Part shown: positions 31,795 through 40,303 of the stretch, piece after piece
Numbering within the stretch: position 1 is the stretch's first letter
Layout: each line of letters opens with the position of its first letter
Assembly: GCF_036924525.1 (NCBI RefSeq)
Contig: NZ_JAZHRU010000001.1
Location: 5,609,001 to 5,673,000 of the forward strand
Direction: 5' to 3'
Length of the DNA: 64,000 bases
Source of the DNA: Bradyrhizobium sp. AZCC 1719
Lineage (GTDB): Bacteria; Pseudomonadota; Alphaproteobacteria; Rhizobiales; Xanthobacteraceae
Program-made: the position numbers and the translations under genes
The notes under the pieces: model-generated
Databases searched by the model: none
What the model saw: only the letters and a program-made list of their open reading frames with translations
Told to the model about the DNA's origin: nothing

Positions 31795-32691
31795 ATGAGA
31801 CGTCTTCCACCGCTGTCCGGACTGCGGGCATTCGAAGCCGCCGCGCGGCATCTGAGTTTCAAGCGTGCAGCTCAGGAGCTGCACGTGACGCCGACCGCCA
31901 TCAGCCATCAGGTTCGGCAGTTGGAAGAGGTGATTGGCGTGACGCTGTTCGAGCGGCGGACGCGTCAGGTCCTGCTGACCGCGGAAGGGCAGGTCTTGCT
32001 ACCGGTTCTGCGCGACGGATTCGATTCCTTCGCACGTGTCATCGAAGGATTGAGCCGCAGGCAGCGCCGCGCGACGGTGACACTTTCGGCCACTCCCGCG
32101 TTCACCGCCAAGTGGCTGGTGCCGCGCATCGCGGGCTTTCACAACGCAAGACCTGACATCGATCTCACGCTGCTGGCGACCCTGGAGGTCGTGGACCTTA
32201 ATTCGGGTGTCGCGGACCTCGCGTTGCGCTATGGCCCTGGCCCTTATCCCGATCTGAGCGCCGAACCGTTGGCCATCGATCGTTTTGCGCCAGTGGCAAG
32301 TCCGCGTCTTGGTCTGAAAAAGCCGGCCGATCTGCACTCAGCGACCTTGCTGCATTTTGACTGGCGCCGCAGCGATAGCGGCAATCCGACCTGGCGGCGC
32401 TGGCTGAAGATCGCGGGTATCGACGGTATCGATGCTCGGGCCGGGCTCCGCTTCAGCGACGAGACCCACGCGATCCAGGCCGCCGTCGCCGGCACCGGGG
32501 TTGCGTTGCACAGTCTGCTGCTCGTGTCGGAGGAACTGGCGACCAAAACGCTGGTCGTGCCATTCGGCCCGGAAATCGAAGGCTTCACCCTACATCTTGT
32601 GCGCGGCTCCCGGAGACCCCTGACCGAACCGATCGAAGCTACGCAAGCCTGGTTGCGCGCGCAATTCGCGAAAAGCTCACCTTCACGCTGA
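31795..32691 (+). CDS. LysR-family transcriptional regulator
   Basis: A 298-aa regulator of the GcvA-like branch. The N-terminal helix-turn-helix reads LRAFEAAARHLSFKRAAQEL, then VTPTAISHQVRQLEEVIGVT, LFERRTRQVLLT. The substrate-binding domain follows from residue 90. It starts without a strong Shine-Dalgarno sequence (TAAGG 9 nt upstream) and is divergent from azoR with a 109-bp gap carrying an ideal LysR box. The inducer is unknown. Confidence 0.9.
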   Translation: MRRLPPLSGLRAFEAAARHLSFKRAAQELHVTPTAISHQVRQLEEVIGVTLFERRTRQVLLTAEGQVLLPVLRDGFDSFARVIEGLSRRQRRATVTLSATPAFTAKWLVPRIAGFHNARPDIDLTLLATLEVVDLNSGVADLALRYGPGPYPDLSAEPLAIDRFAPVASPRLGLKKPADLHSATLLHFDWRRSDSGNPTWRRWLKIAGIDGIDARAGLRFSDETHAIQAAVAGTGVALHSLLLVSEELATKTLVVPFGPEIEGFTLHLVRGSRRPLTEPIEATQAWLRAQFAKSSPSR

Positions 32692-32737
32692 TGCACGCGC
32701 GCGTGGCGCAGTCGATCACTGCTGCCCGCGTTTTCGT

Positions 32738-33547
32738 CTATGCGCGTCGCGCCACCCCACCCGCATTCATGCCGCCGTCGATGACAAGCTCCGTTCCCGT
32801 CACATAGCGCGACGCATCGGACGCCAGATACAGCACGCCCTGCGCAATCTCCTCGGCCTCCCCGGCCCGGCCGAGCGGCGTTACTATTTTCGCGCGCTCC
32901 TCCGGATCGATCGGTGCGTTCTGTCCGCTACCTGTGGCTCCCGCTGGAATCTTGGCCCAGATCGGCGTGTCGATGATGCCGGGATGCACAGAGTTGACGC
33001 GGATGCCGTCGCCGAACGTGGCGCATTCCATCGCGATCGACTTGGCGAACAGCCGGACACCGCCCTTGGTCGCGGAGTAGCCGGAAAGCCCGGCCGCGCC
33101 GCGCAAGCCCGCCAGCGACGACATCATGATGATGGAGCCACCGCCGGTCTTGCGCATCGCAGGCAGGCAGTGTTTCACCGACAAAAACACGCCGTCGAGA
33201 TTGATCGCGGTCTGCCGCCGCCAGTCCGCAAGCGACATCTCAGTGATCGACGGCACTGAAATGCCGATGCCGGCGTTCGAGACCAGCACGTCGAGCCGGT
33301 CATGGCGCTTCATGACATCGGCCACGACTTCGATCCAGCGTTCCTCGCTGGTGACGTCGTGATGCCAAAAGCTCGCCTCCCCACCCGCCTTCTTGATCCG
33401 CGCGACGACCTCGGGGCCTTTCAAATCGTCGACATCGGTCACCGCAACCGACGCCCCCTCGCGCGCCAGCAACTCGCAAACCGCTTCGCCAATGCCAGAT
33501 GCGCCGCCCGTTACCAGCGCGACCTTACCCTGAACCTGTCCAGCCAT
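32738..33547 (-). CDS. Short-chain dehydrogenase/reductase
   Basis: A 269-aa classical SDR: TGGASGIG cofactor loop (residues 14-21), NAGIG, catalytic Ser in MMSSLAGLRG, YSATKGG with the Tyr-x-x-x-Lys pair, and PGIIDTPIW. An Asp after the second strand (VTDVDDL) indicates NAD(H) preference. Substrate unknown. GGGAGAAG lies upstream of the ATG. It follows recJ at 33 nt downstream on the same strand and may be in the same transcript, although a functional link is not evident. Confidence 0.87.
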   Translation of the reverse strand: MAGQVQGKVALVTGGASGIGEAVCELLAREGASVAVTDVDDLKGPEVVARIKKAGGEASFWHHDVTSEERWIEVVADVMKRHDRLDVLVSNAGIGISVPSITEMSLADWRRQTAINLDGVFLSVKHCLPAMRKTGGGSIIMMSSLAGLRGAAGLSGYSATKGGVRLFAKSIAMECATFGDGIRVNSVHPGIIDTPIWAKIPAGATGSGQNAPIDPEERAKIVTPLGRAGEAEEIAQGVLYLASDASRYVTGTELVIDGGMNAGGVARRA

Positions 33548-33580
33548 TTCTTCTCCCGTTTGTTGTTATTGATTTTCGAA

Positions 33581-35422
33581 TTATCTGATGACGGCCGGCC
33601 CCGGATCCGGTACCGCGACGTCGAGCACGCGCAATTGCACGCGCTCTGAACCCTGGAAGCGATCGACCGCGAGCGATCCTGCCACGTGCAAAGGCTGGCC
33701 ACGGTTCTGCGTCAGCGCGTGTCCGAGCTTCTGTCCGACCGCGCGGAACGCGATGCCGTTGACGATGGCGCCGTCGCCGGACTTGAAGCGCACGCGCAAA
33801 TGCGCCTGCCCGACCTCGTCGGCATAGACGAGCTGATGCGCCGGCAGCGCGATCACCGGCTCCGGATTGGCCGCGCCGAACGGCCCGGCGCGGTTCAGCG
33901 TATTGGCGAATTCCACAGTCACGCTGCGCGCGCTGACGGCGCCATCGATGAACAGCTCGTTCTCGTGACGGGAATTGGCGACGTCCTCGGCCAGCGCGCT
34001 TTCCATGAAGGCACGAAACTCCGCGAGCTTCTCTTTGCGCAGCGTCACGCCGGCAGCCATGGCGTGGCCGCCGCCCTTCATCAAGAGCCGCTCCTTCACC
34101 GCCTGCCGCACGGCCTTGCCAAGATCGACGCCCGAGATCGAGCGGCCCGATCCGGTGCCGATGCCGCCCGGCTCGAGCGCAATGGCAAAGGCGGGACGCG
34201 CAAACTTCTCTTTCAGCCGCGAGGCGACGAGACCGACAATGCCGGGATGCCAGCCTTCGGCGGCGGTCACGATCACTGCGCCCTTGTCTTCGAGCCCGAG
34301 CGAGGCCAGCGCCTCGGCTTCGGCCTGCGCTTCGGCCGCCTGCTCGATGACGCGGCGCTCGCTGTTGAGACGATCGAGTTCGGCCGCGATCCGCGCGGCC
34401 TCCGAGACGTCGCCCTCCAGCAACAGCCTCACACCGAGATCGGCGCGCCCGATCCGACCGCCCGCGTTGATGCGCGGGCCCAGCATGAAGCCGAGATGCC
34501 AGGCTTCGGGCGGCCCGTTCAGCCGCGCCACATCCATCAGCGCGGTATGCCCGACATGGTCGCGGCGGCGCATCGCGATCAGGCCCTTGGCGACAAAGGC
34601 GCGGTTGAGCCCGGTCAGCGGCGCGACATCGGCTACGGTGCCGAGTGCCACATGATGCAGCATGCCCAACAGGTCCGGCTCCGGCAGCTCTGCGCTCCAG
34701 AAGCCGCGGCCGCGCAATTCGCGGTTCACGGCGACCAGCGTGATCAGCACCAGGCCGACCGCTGCGAGATGTCCAAGCCCGGAGAGATCGTCCGGCCGGT
34801 TCGGATTCACCAGCGCGTCGACCTCCGGCAATTCATCGCCAGTCTGGTGATGGTCGATGACGACGACGGATAGGCCGAGCTTTCGCGCTTCCGCCAGCGG
34901 CTCGATGCTGGTGGTGCCGCAATCGACGGTCACCAGCAGCGTCGCGCCCTTGGCAGCTAGCGCCCTCACCGCCTCGACATTAGGGCCGTAGCCTTCAAAG
35001 ATCCGGTCCGGGATGTGAATCAGCGGATCGAGCCCGCAATGGCGCAGATGCCAGGCCAGCAGCGCTGCCGACGTGGCACCGTCCACGTCGTAGTCGCCGA
35101 AGATCGCAACCTTTTCCCCGCGCATCGCGGCATCGGCGATGCGTTTGGCCGCCAGTTCCATCTGCGTCACGGTGTGGGGATCGGGCATCAGTTTGCGGAT
35201 GGTCGGATCGAGAAAATCCTGAACCTCGTCAATTCCGACATCGCGGCCCGCCAACACGCGGGCCAGCATTTCCGGCAACTGGTAGCGCTGGGTGATCGCC
35301 AGCGCCCGCGCCGCTCCCCTGGCGTCGAGCCGGTCGCGCCACAATTTGCCCGTCGCCGAACGCGCCACGCCGAGAAACGCCGGCGGCAGTTCAACGGGAA
35401 GTGCGGATGCGGGAAGGATCAT
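33581..35422 (-). CDS. recJ: Single-stranded-DNA-specific exonuclease RecJ
   Basis: A 613-aa DHH-family 5'-3' exonuclease for recombination and mismatch repair. Metal-binding motifs: AIFGDYDVDGATSAALL (motif I), LLVTVDCGTTS (II), VVVIDHHQTGDELP (III, DHH), and the DHHA1 motif GTGSGRSISGVDLGKAV with LMKGGGHAMAAG. The C-terminal OB-fold ends VPDPGPAVIR. GAAGG precedes the ATG. In several Alphaproteobacteria recJ lies next to hom and glpX; here about 3.8 kb with an MCP-like gene, an IS110 element and a HAD gene separates them. Confidence 0.94.
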   Translation of the reverse strand: MILPASALPVELPPAFLGVARSATGKLWRDRLDARGAARALAITQRYQLPEMLARVLAGRDVGIDEVQDFLDPTIRKLMPDPHTVTQMELAAKRIADAAMRGEKVAIFGDYDVDGATSAALLAWHLRHCGLDPLIHIPDRIFEGYGPNVEAVRALAAKGATLLVTVDCGTTSIEPLAEARKLGLSVVVIDHHQTGDELPEVDALVNPNRPDDLSGLGHLAAVGLVLITLVAVNRELRGRGFWSAELPEPDLLGMLHHVALGTVADVAPLTGLNRAFVAKGLIAMRRRDHVGHTALMDVARLNGPPEAWHLGFMLGPRINAGGRIGRADLGVRLLLEGDVSEAARIAAELDRLNSERRVIEQAAEAQAEAEALASLGLEDKGAVIVTAAEGWHPGIVGLVASRLKEKFARPAFAIALEPGGIGTGSGRSISGVDLGKAVRQAVKERLLMKGGGHAMAAGVTLRKEKLAEFRAFMESALAEDVANSRHENELFIDGAVSARSVTVEFANTLNRAGPFGAANPEPVIALPAHQLVYADEVGQAHLRVRFKSGDGAIVNGIAFRAVGQKLGHALTQNRGQPLHVAGSLAVDRFQGSERVQLRVLDVAVPDPGPAVIR

Positions 35423-35727
35423 GATGCCTTCGAGAGATAGGGGCTAGGCGGGCTGTGGGCAAACGCAAACGGCGACGGTGGCAGGCAAACGAATCGTGTG
35501 CGGCAACGCCGGCACAGCCTCGGGCGTCGCCGCCCCTGGGCCATGCCGACAAATGCGACTTGCACAAAGAAGATGCAACTTCATCAGGTAAAACTACCCG
35601 CAAGCCGCCGGAACTTAAACCAATCGTTAGCCATGATCCCCGACAAAGGAGACCAATACGCTCTCATTTGAGTCCCGCCGATCCGCAGAAGATCGACATC
35701 CGCACAAAGACTGAGGAATTCTCGCCA
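35423..35727. other. Gap between recJ and the MCP-like gene
   Basis: The MCP-like frame is open through this stretch, but there is no start with a ribosome-binding site before 35728. I see no hairpin, operator or small gene. It presumably holds the divergent promoters of recJ and the MCP-like gene. Confidence 0.5.
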
Positions 35728-36822
35728 ATGTCCGTCGCGCTTCGCTCCCCAACCGCAACGACCGCAAAACAGCCGGCCAAATCAGCGGGCGCCGACGACG
35801 AATCCGACGTTTCCGCGCTGATCGCGAGATTGACCGCCGAGGTCAACCAGGTCGCCTGCGAGAAGACCAAGTCGATCCAGAAGATCACCAACCAGATGAA
35901 GATGCTGGCGCTGAACGCGCTGATCGAGAGTTCGCGCGCCGGCGCGCAAGGTGCGGGCTTTGCCGTGGTGGCGCAGGAAGTCCGCAACGTCGGCCAGCAA
36001 GTCGAGACGATTGCCCGCGAGCTCGAAAGCCAGCTCACCAACCGGACCGGCAATCTGATGAATTCGATCGCGCAGATGGCCGACCGCTCGCGCGGCGAGC
36101 GCATGGTCGATCTGTCGCTCAACGCCATCGAGCTGATCGACCGCAACCTCTATGAGCGCACCTGCGACGTGCGCTGGTGGGCAACCGATTCCGCCGTGGT
36201 CGATTGCGCGGCCGAGCCAAGCGCTGCTGCCGTTAGCCATGTGTCGGAACGGATGTCCGTCATCCTCGGCGCCTATACCGTCTATCTCGATCTCTGGCTG
36301 TGCGATCTCAACGGCAATGTACTGGCCAACGGCCGCGCCGATCGGTTTGGCGTCGTGGGCCAGAACGTGGCGCAGACCAAGTGGTTTCGCGCCGCGCGAG
36401 CCTTGCGCTCCGGCGACGATTACGCCGTCGGCGACGTCGAATGCCAGCCTTTGCTCGGCAACGCTCAGGTCGTGACCTACTGCGCCAGTGTTCGCGAAGG
36501 CGGCAAGGCGCATGGCAGGCCGACCGGCGTGCTGGCGATTCATTTCGACTGGGAACCGCAGGCCCGCGCCATCGTCCAGGGCGTGCGCGTCGGCGCGGCC
36601 GACAAGGCGCGCGTGCTGCTGGTCGATTCGAATTTCCGGGTGATCGCGGCGTCCGACGGCCAGGGCCTGCTCACCGAACGCATTTCGCTGCAGCTCGAAG
36701 GAAGGCGCTCAGGCTTCTACCAGGATCGCTCCGGAACGATGGTCGCGTTCCACGCCACGCCCGGCTACGAGACCTATAGGGGCCTCGGCTGGTTCGGCGT
36801 GATCCAGGCCGGCGCGGGATAG
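35728..36822 (+). CDS. Soluble MCP-like protein, signalling tip before presumed Cache-type sensor
   Basis: A 364-aa protein without membrane segments. Residues 53-88 (ITNQMKMLALNALIESSRAG, then QGAGFAVVAQEVRNV) match the hairpin tip of the methyl-accepting chemotaxis signalling domain, which docks CheA/CheW. The long helical arms of normal receptors are largely missing. Residues about 120-364 resemble a Cache/PAS-like sensor (VYLDLWLCDLNGNVLANGRA, AKTKW-like QTKWFRAARALRSG, FHATPGYETYRGLGWFGV). The order tip-then-sensor is reversed from typical receptors. TGAGGA upstream supports the ATG. It could act as a cytoplasmic scaffold or modulator of chemotaxis arrays. Confidence 0.75.
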   Translation: MSVALRSPTATTAKQPAKSAGADDESDVSALIARLTAEVNQVACEKTKSIQKITNQMKMLALNALIESSRAGAQGAGFAVVAQEVRNVGQQVETIARELESQLTNRTGNLMNSIAQMADRSRGERMVDLSLNAIELIDRNLYERTCDVRWWATDSAVVDCAAEPSAAAVSHVSERMSVILGAYTVYLDLWLCDLNGNVLANGRADRFGVVGQNVAQTKWFRAARALRSGDDYAVGDVECQPLLGNAQVVTYCASVREGGKAHGRPTGVLAIHFDWEPQARAIVQGVRVGAADKARVLLVDSNFRVIAASDGQGLLTERISLQLEGRRSGFYQDRSGTMVAFHATPGYETYRGLGWFGVIQAGAG

Positions 36823-36874
36823 GCGCGACGGAAGTCGTCAGTCATCGTGCACAAGGGGCGCGGCGACGCAGCGC

Positions 36875-36956
36875 GTAGGATGGGTGGAGCGAAGCGATAC
36901 CCATCAACCACAGTAGCGAAAGTGATGGGTTTCGCGAAGAGCTCAACCCATCCTTG
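36875..36956. repeat. Dispersed intergenic palindromic repeat, ATGGGT type
   Basis: Begins GTAGGATGGGTGGAGCGAAG and ends with inverted AACCCATCCTTG. Internally it repeats CCATCA / TGATGGG. This family is familiar from Bradyrhizobium intergenic regions. It lies directly left of the IS110 element, and may have been its target. Confidence 0.55.
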
Positions 36957-37161
36957 TATCAGCATGACCTGCTAAGGTGTGAGCGTTCCGCAAGGAATGG
37001 CCCGGCCTGGGTGGCCACCCGGACCGGGCCGCCGATCGTTGGATCGTAACCCATCGAAGCATTGTGAGCTGATCTTCGTAGCCGGATCACGGTCGGCATC
37101 TTCGTCGAGGCCCGCATTGTTGAATGAGCATCAGGCTCGCATTCAAGGGAGGATCGAGAAG

Positions 37162-38115
37162 ATGAGCAAGCGTAGCATAGTTTGCGCCGGCATCGATACT
37201 GGCAAGCACAAGCTCGATGTGGCGCTGCATGGAAGGCCGGAACGGCTGCAGGTGGCCAATACGGCCGAGGGGCACGAGGAGTTGTTCGTCTGGTTGCGGC
37301 AGCACCGGGTCAAACGGGTCGGTATCGAAGCCACTGGCGGCTACGAGCAAACGGTCGTCCGGCGGCTGCGGCAGGGCCGTTTCGTGGTCGTCGTGTTCCA
37401 GCCCGCGCAGGTGCGCGCCTATGGGCGCTTCCATCTGAGGCTGGCGAAGAACGACAAGATCGATGCGGCCTTGATTGCGGCCTGCACGTCCGACGTCAGG
37501 ACCATCCATGCCCCGCCCGACCGGCGTCTGGCAGAACTGGCCGGGTTACAGACCCAGATCGACCAGATCGTCCGTGCGATGGCCCGGTTCAAGAACCATC
37601 GCGAGTCGTGCCGCGATGCCGCTCTGCGGCAGCTCTGGGACGACGAGATCCGGCGATTCCAGGGGCTTTTCCGGCAACGGCTCAAGCAGCTGGTGGCGGC
37701 GATCCGTCAGCATCCCGATCTCGCCGAGCGGCTCGACCTGATCCTCAGCGTCGATGGCATTGCGTTGCGCACCGCAAGCGCCATCGTGGTGCGCATGCCG
37801 GAGATCGGCCAGCTCAGCCGCGGCCAGGCCGGCGCGTTGGCTGGGCTTGTCCCCTACGATGACGACAGTGGCGAGCACGCCGGCGATCGCCACATCAAGG
37901 GTGGCCGCGAGCGGTTGCGCAATAATCTCTACGCCGCGGCATGGATCGCCTCGCTGCGCTGGAACCCGCAACTGACGGCGCTCTACAAGCGGCTGCGCGA
38001 CGCTGGAAAGGAGCACAAGGTGGCGGTCGTCGCCTGCGCTCGCAAGCTGCTGATCTTCGCCAACGCGGTCGTCGCCCGCGGCACGCCATGGGAGGTCCGC
38101 ACGATCGCTCATTGA
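37162..38115 (+). CDS. IS110-family transposase
   Basis: A 317-aa DEDD transposase. N-terminal RuvC-like DEDD_Tnp_IS110 domain: CAGIDTGKHKLDVAL (first Asp), RVGIEATGGYEQTVV (Glu), RAYGRFHLRLAKNDKIDAAL (Asp-x-x-Asp type KNDKIDA). The C-terminal Transposase_20 domain has LILSVDGIALRTASAIV and GLVPYDDDSGEH then KGGRERLRNNLY, carrying the catalytic Ser region. GGGAGG precedes the ATG 11 nt away. Full family length, no internal stop. IS110 elements use an element-encoded bridge RNA; that RNA would come from the non-coding arms. Confidence 0.93.
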   Translation: MSKRSIVCAGIDTGKHKLDVALHGRPERLQVANTAEGHEELFVWLRQHRVKRVGIEATGGYEQTVVRRLRQGRFVVVVFQPAQVRAYGRFHLRLAKNDKIDAALIAACTSDVRTIHAPPDRRLAELAGLQTQIDQIVRAMARFKNHRESCRDAALRQLWDDEIRRFQGLFRQRLKQLVAAIRQHPDLAERLDLILSVDGIALRTASAIVVRMPEIGQLSRGQAGALAGLVPYDDDSGEHAGDRHIKGGRERLRNNLYAAAWIASLRWNPQLTALYKRLRDAGKEHKVAVVACARKLLIFANAVVARGTPWEVRTIAH

Positions 38116-38233
38116 GTTGCCGGCGAGCTCGGCAGAGCAACCACTCTCCAGTCCCTTCCAGCTTCGTTTCTTGGTTCGACCGGAGAGGCCGTTCCTTCGT
38201 CCCGACCTGCTTCAATCCGTGACGCCGCGCGCA

Positions 38234-38308
38234 GACGTCGTCAAGGATGGCCGTCGCGCATTGCTCAAAGCACGCTCCGTAGCTGCCAGGCCACTCCTTG
38301 ACGACGTC
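38234..38308. repeat. 14-bp perfect inverted repeat in the right arm of the IS
   Basis: GACGTCGTCAAGGA (38234-38247) and TCCTTGACGACGTC (38295-38308) with a 47-nt spacer. It can form a long hairpin and lies 119 nt after the transposase stop. It may mark the true right end or part of a structured RNA. Confidence 0.7.
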
Positions 38309-38396
38309 AAGCGCGGTGTCACACTGCAGTTGGTCGGGGCGCGCTCATCCTCGTCCAACTTGATAGTTGCTACGAGCTAAGCCCCACGCAGCCCGC

Positions 38397-39116
38397 TCAA
38401 CACCCCAACCGATCGGCAATCCCACCAAAATCCTTGGCGACGATGTCCCAATTGCCGGTGGCTTCGAAATCGTATTTCTGGTGCGGGCCGTACTCGGTCG
38501 GGCGCGCGACGAAGGCGGTCTTGAGGCCGTTCTGCTGCGCGGCTTTCAGGTCGCCATTATGGGCGGCCACCATCATCACCTGCTCGGGCGGCAGGCAGAG
38601 CAGTTTGGCGGCGCCGAGATAGGTTTCGGGATCGGGCTTGTAGTGCTCGAACAATTCCGCCGACATGATGAGGTCCCACGGCAGGCCGGCGAACTTTGCC
38701 ATGTTGGTCAACAGCGCGACGTTGCCGTTGGAGAGCGGCGAGATGATGTACTTCTTCTTTAGCCGCGTCAGCCCGGGCACGCTGTCGGACCACGGATGCA
38801 GGCGGTGCCAGCCCATCGTCAGGTAGTGCAGATCGGCGTCGCTCAGCCCCCTGATTCCGAACTCGGCGACCAGTTTTTCCAGCGAGCGCCGGTGCAGCGT
38901 GTCGAGGATCTGATAGCCGCGTTCGGGATGTTTGCGCACCTCGTCCATCGAGGCCATGTAAACGCCGCGCCAGCCATCGACCAAGGCCGTCCAGTCGGCC
39001 TTGATGCCGGAGGTTTTCGACCACTGTATGAAATCGTTGATGAGGCTGGTGCGCCAGTCGACGACGGTGCCGAACACGTCGAACACCAGCGCCTTTACTG
39101 AGGAAATGTCGGACAT
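38397..39116 (-). CDS. Haloacid dehalogenase type II family protein
   Basis: A 239-aa HAD-superfamily hydrolase of the L-2-haloacid dehalogenase group. Motif I: LVFDVFGTVVDWR with the nucleophile Asp; motif II: IISPLSNGN; Lys in EHYKPDPETYLGA; motif IV: VAAHNGDLKAAQ. The Asp-Val-Phe-Gly-Thr-Val-Val-Asp pattern is that of type II dehalogenases. Actual substrate may be a haloacid or another 2-substituted acid. It stands between the IS110 element and a dispersed repeat, isolated from glpX. Confidence 0.85.
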   Translation of the reverse strand: MSDISSVKALVFDVFGTVVDWRTSLINDFIQWSKTSGIKADWTALVDGWRGVYMASMDEVRKHPERGYQILDTLHRRSLEKLVAEFGIRGLSDADLHYLTMGWHRLHPWSDSVPGLTRLKKKYIISPLSNGNVALLTNMAKFAGLPWDLIMSAELFEHYKPDPETYLGAAKLLCLPPEQVMMVAAHNGDLKAAQQNGLKTAFVARPTEYGPHQKYDFEATGNWDIVAKDFGGIADRLGC

Positions 39117-39132
39117 CGGTCGTCCCCTTTGC

Positions 39133-39211
39133 CGTCATTCCGGGGCGCGCGCAGCGCGAACCCGGAATCTCGAGGTTCCGGGTTCGATGCTTCGCATCGC
39201 CCCGGAACGAC
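39133..39211. repeat. Dispersed palindromic repeat, GTCATTCCGGGG type, copy 1
   Basis: Begins GTCATTCCGGGGCGC and ends GCATCGCCCCGGAACGAC, with an inner TCGAGGTTCCGGGTTCGATG. A second copy at 48004-48106 shares the two ends and the GGTTCGATGC-CGCATCGCCCCGG core. It lies between the HAD gene and glpX. Confidence 0.8.
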
Positions 39212-39223
39212 GAGGGAGTATCC

Positions 39224-40225
39224 TCAATCCAGATGAAACTTATCCAACTGCCGGTGCTCGGCCTTGATATAACGCACCGTGCCCGTCACCGAACGCATCA
39301 CCACCGTTTCGGTCTCGATCACGCCATCCTTGCGGAACTTGACGCCCGACAGCAGCGAGCCAGTCGTGACGCCGGTTGCAGCGAACAGGCAATCGCCCCG
39401 CACCATGTCCTCGATGCCGTAGATCATCTTCGGGTCGGTCACGCCCATCTTGTGCGCGCGCTCGCGCTTCTCCTCGCTGTCGAGGATCAGGCGGCACTGC
39501 ATCTGGCCGCCGATGCAGCGCAGCGCCGCCGCCGCCAGCACGCCCTCGGGCGCGCCGCCGGTGCCGATATACATGTCGACGCCGGTGTTGTCGGGATCGG
39601 CGCAATGGATCACGCCGGCGACGTCGCCATCGGTGATCAGCCGCACCGCCGCGCCGGTCGAGCGGATGCTGGCGATGATGTCGGCGTGACGCGGGCGATC
39701 GAGCACGAGCACCGTGATCGCGGCGGGCTCAACGCCCTTGGCCTTGGCGAGGCGGCGGACGTTGTCAGCCGGCGACGCATCAATTTCAACAACGCCCTTG
39801 TCGTAGCCCGGTCCGACCGCGAGCTTCTCCATGTAGACGTCGGGCGCGTGCAACAGCGTGCCGCCATCGGCCATCGCCATGGTCGCGATCGCGCCCGGCA
39901 TGTTCTTGGCGCACAGCGTGGTGCCTTCCAATGGGTCGACGGCGATATCGACCTGGGGCCCTGCATTCAGCCCGACCTTCTCGCCGATGAACAGCATCGG
40001 CGCCTCGTCGCGCTCGCCCTCGCCGATCACGATGGTGCCTTCGATCGGCAGCTTGTTGAGTTCGCGGCGCATCGCGTCCACTGCGGCCTGGTCCGCCGCC
40101 TTCTCCTGGCCGTGGCCGCGCAGCCGCGCGGCCGAAACGGCTGCACGTTCCGTCACCCGCACGATTTCAAGCGTGAGGATGCGCTCGAGCAGCAATTGCG
40201 GCGGAACGGAAATATGGGTCGACAT
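39224..40225 (-). CDS. glpX: Class II fructose-1,6-bisphosphatase
   Basis: A 333-aa GlpX-type enzyme that dephosphorylates fructose 1,6-bisphosphate in gluconeogenesis and, in some rhizobia, the Calvin cycle. Metal and substrate motifs: AVDAMRRELNKLPIEGTIVI then GEGERDEAPML, VDIAVDPLEGTTLCA, IGTGGAPEGVLAAAAL and GVTTGSLLSGVKF. GGAGTGAGCCG precedes the ATG. It lies 78 nt downstream of hom on the same strand, the common alphaproteobacterial order. Confidence 0.93.
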   Translation of the reverse strand: MSTHISVPPQLLLERILTLEIVRVTERAAVSAARLRGHGQEKAADQAAVDAMRRELNKLPIEGTIVIGEGERDEAPMLFIGEKVGLNAGPQVDIAVDPLEGTTLCAKNMPGAIATMAMADGGTLLHAPDVYMEKLAVGPGYDKGVVEIDASPADNVRRLAKAKGVEPAAITVLVLDRPRHADIIASIRSTGAAVRLITDGDVAGVIHCADPDNTGVDMYIGTGGAPEGVLAAAALRCIGGQMQCRLILDSEEKRERAHKMGVTDPKMIYGIEDMVRGDCLFAATGVTTGSLLSGVKFRKDGVIETETVVMRSVTGTVRYIKAEHRQLDKFHLD

Positions 40226-40303
40226 CGGCTCACTCCTTTAAACCTGCACGGGCCTTCTGGCCCGCATTCAATCCTTTGGCACGCAATCCGTTCGGATCCC
40301 GCG

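Larger units (their letters stand above)
36960..38390 (+). mobile_element. IS110-family insertion element (ends approximate)
   Basis: One transposase gene flanked by non-coding arms that are unlike the chromosome around them. IS110 elements usually have no or very short terminal inverted repeats and make little target duplication, so I cannot set the ends exactly. The left edge is placed after the ATGGGT repeat, and the right edge before the HAD gene. A 14-bp inverted repeat (38234-38308) lies in the right arm. The transposase frame is intact, so the element may still be active. Confidence 0.6.
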
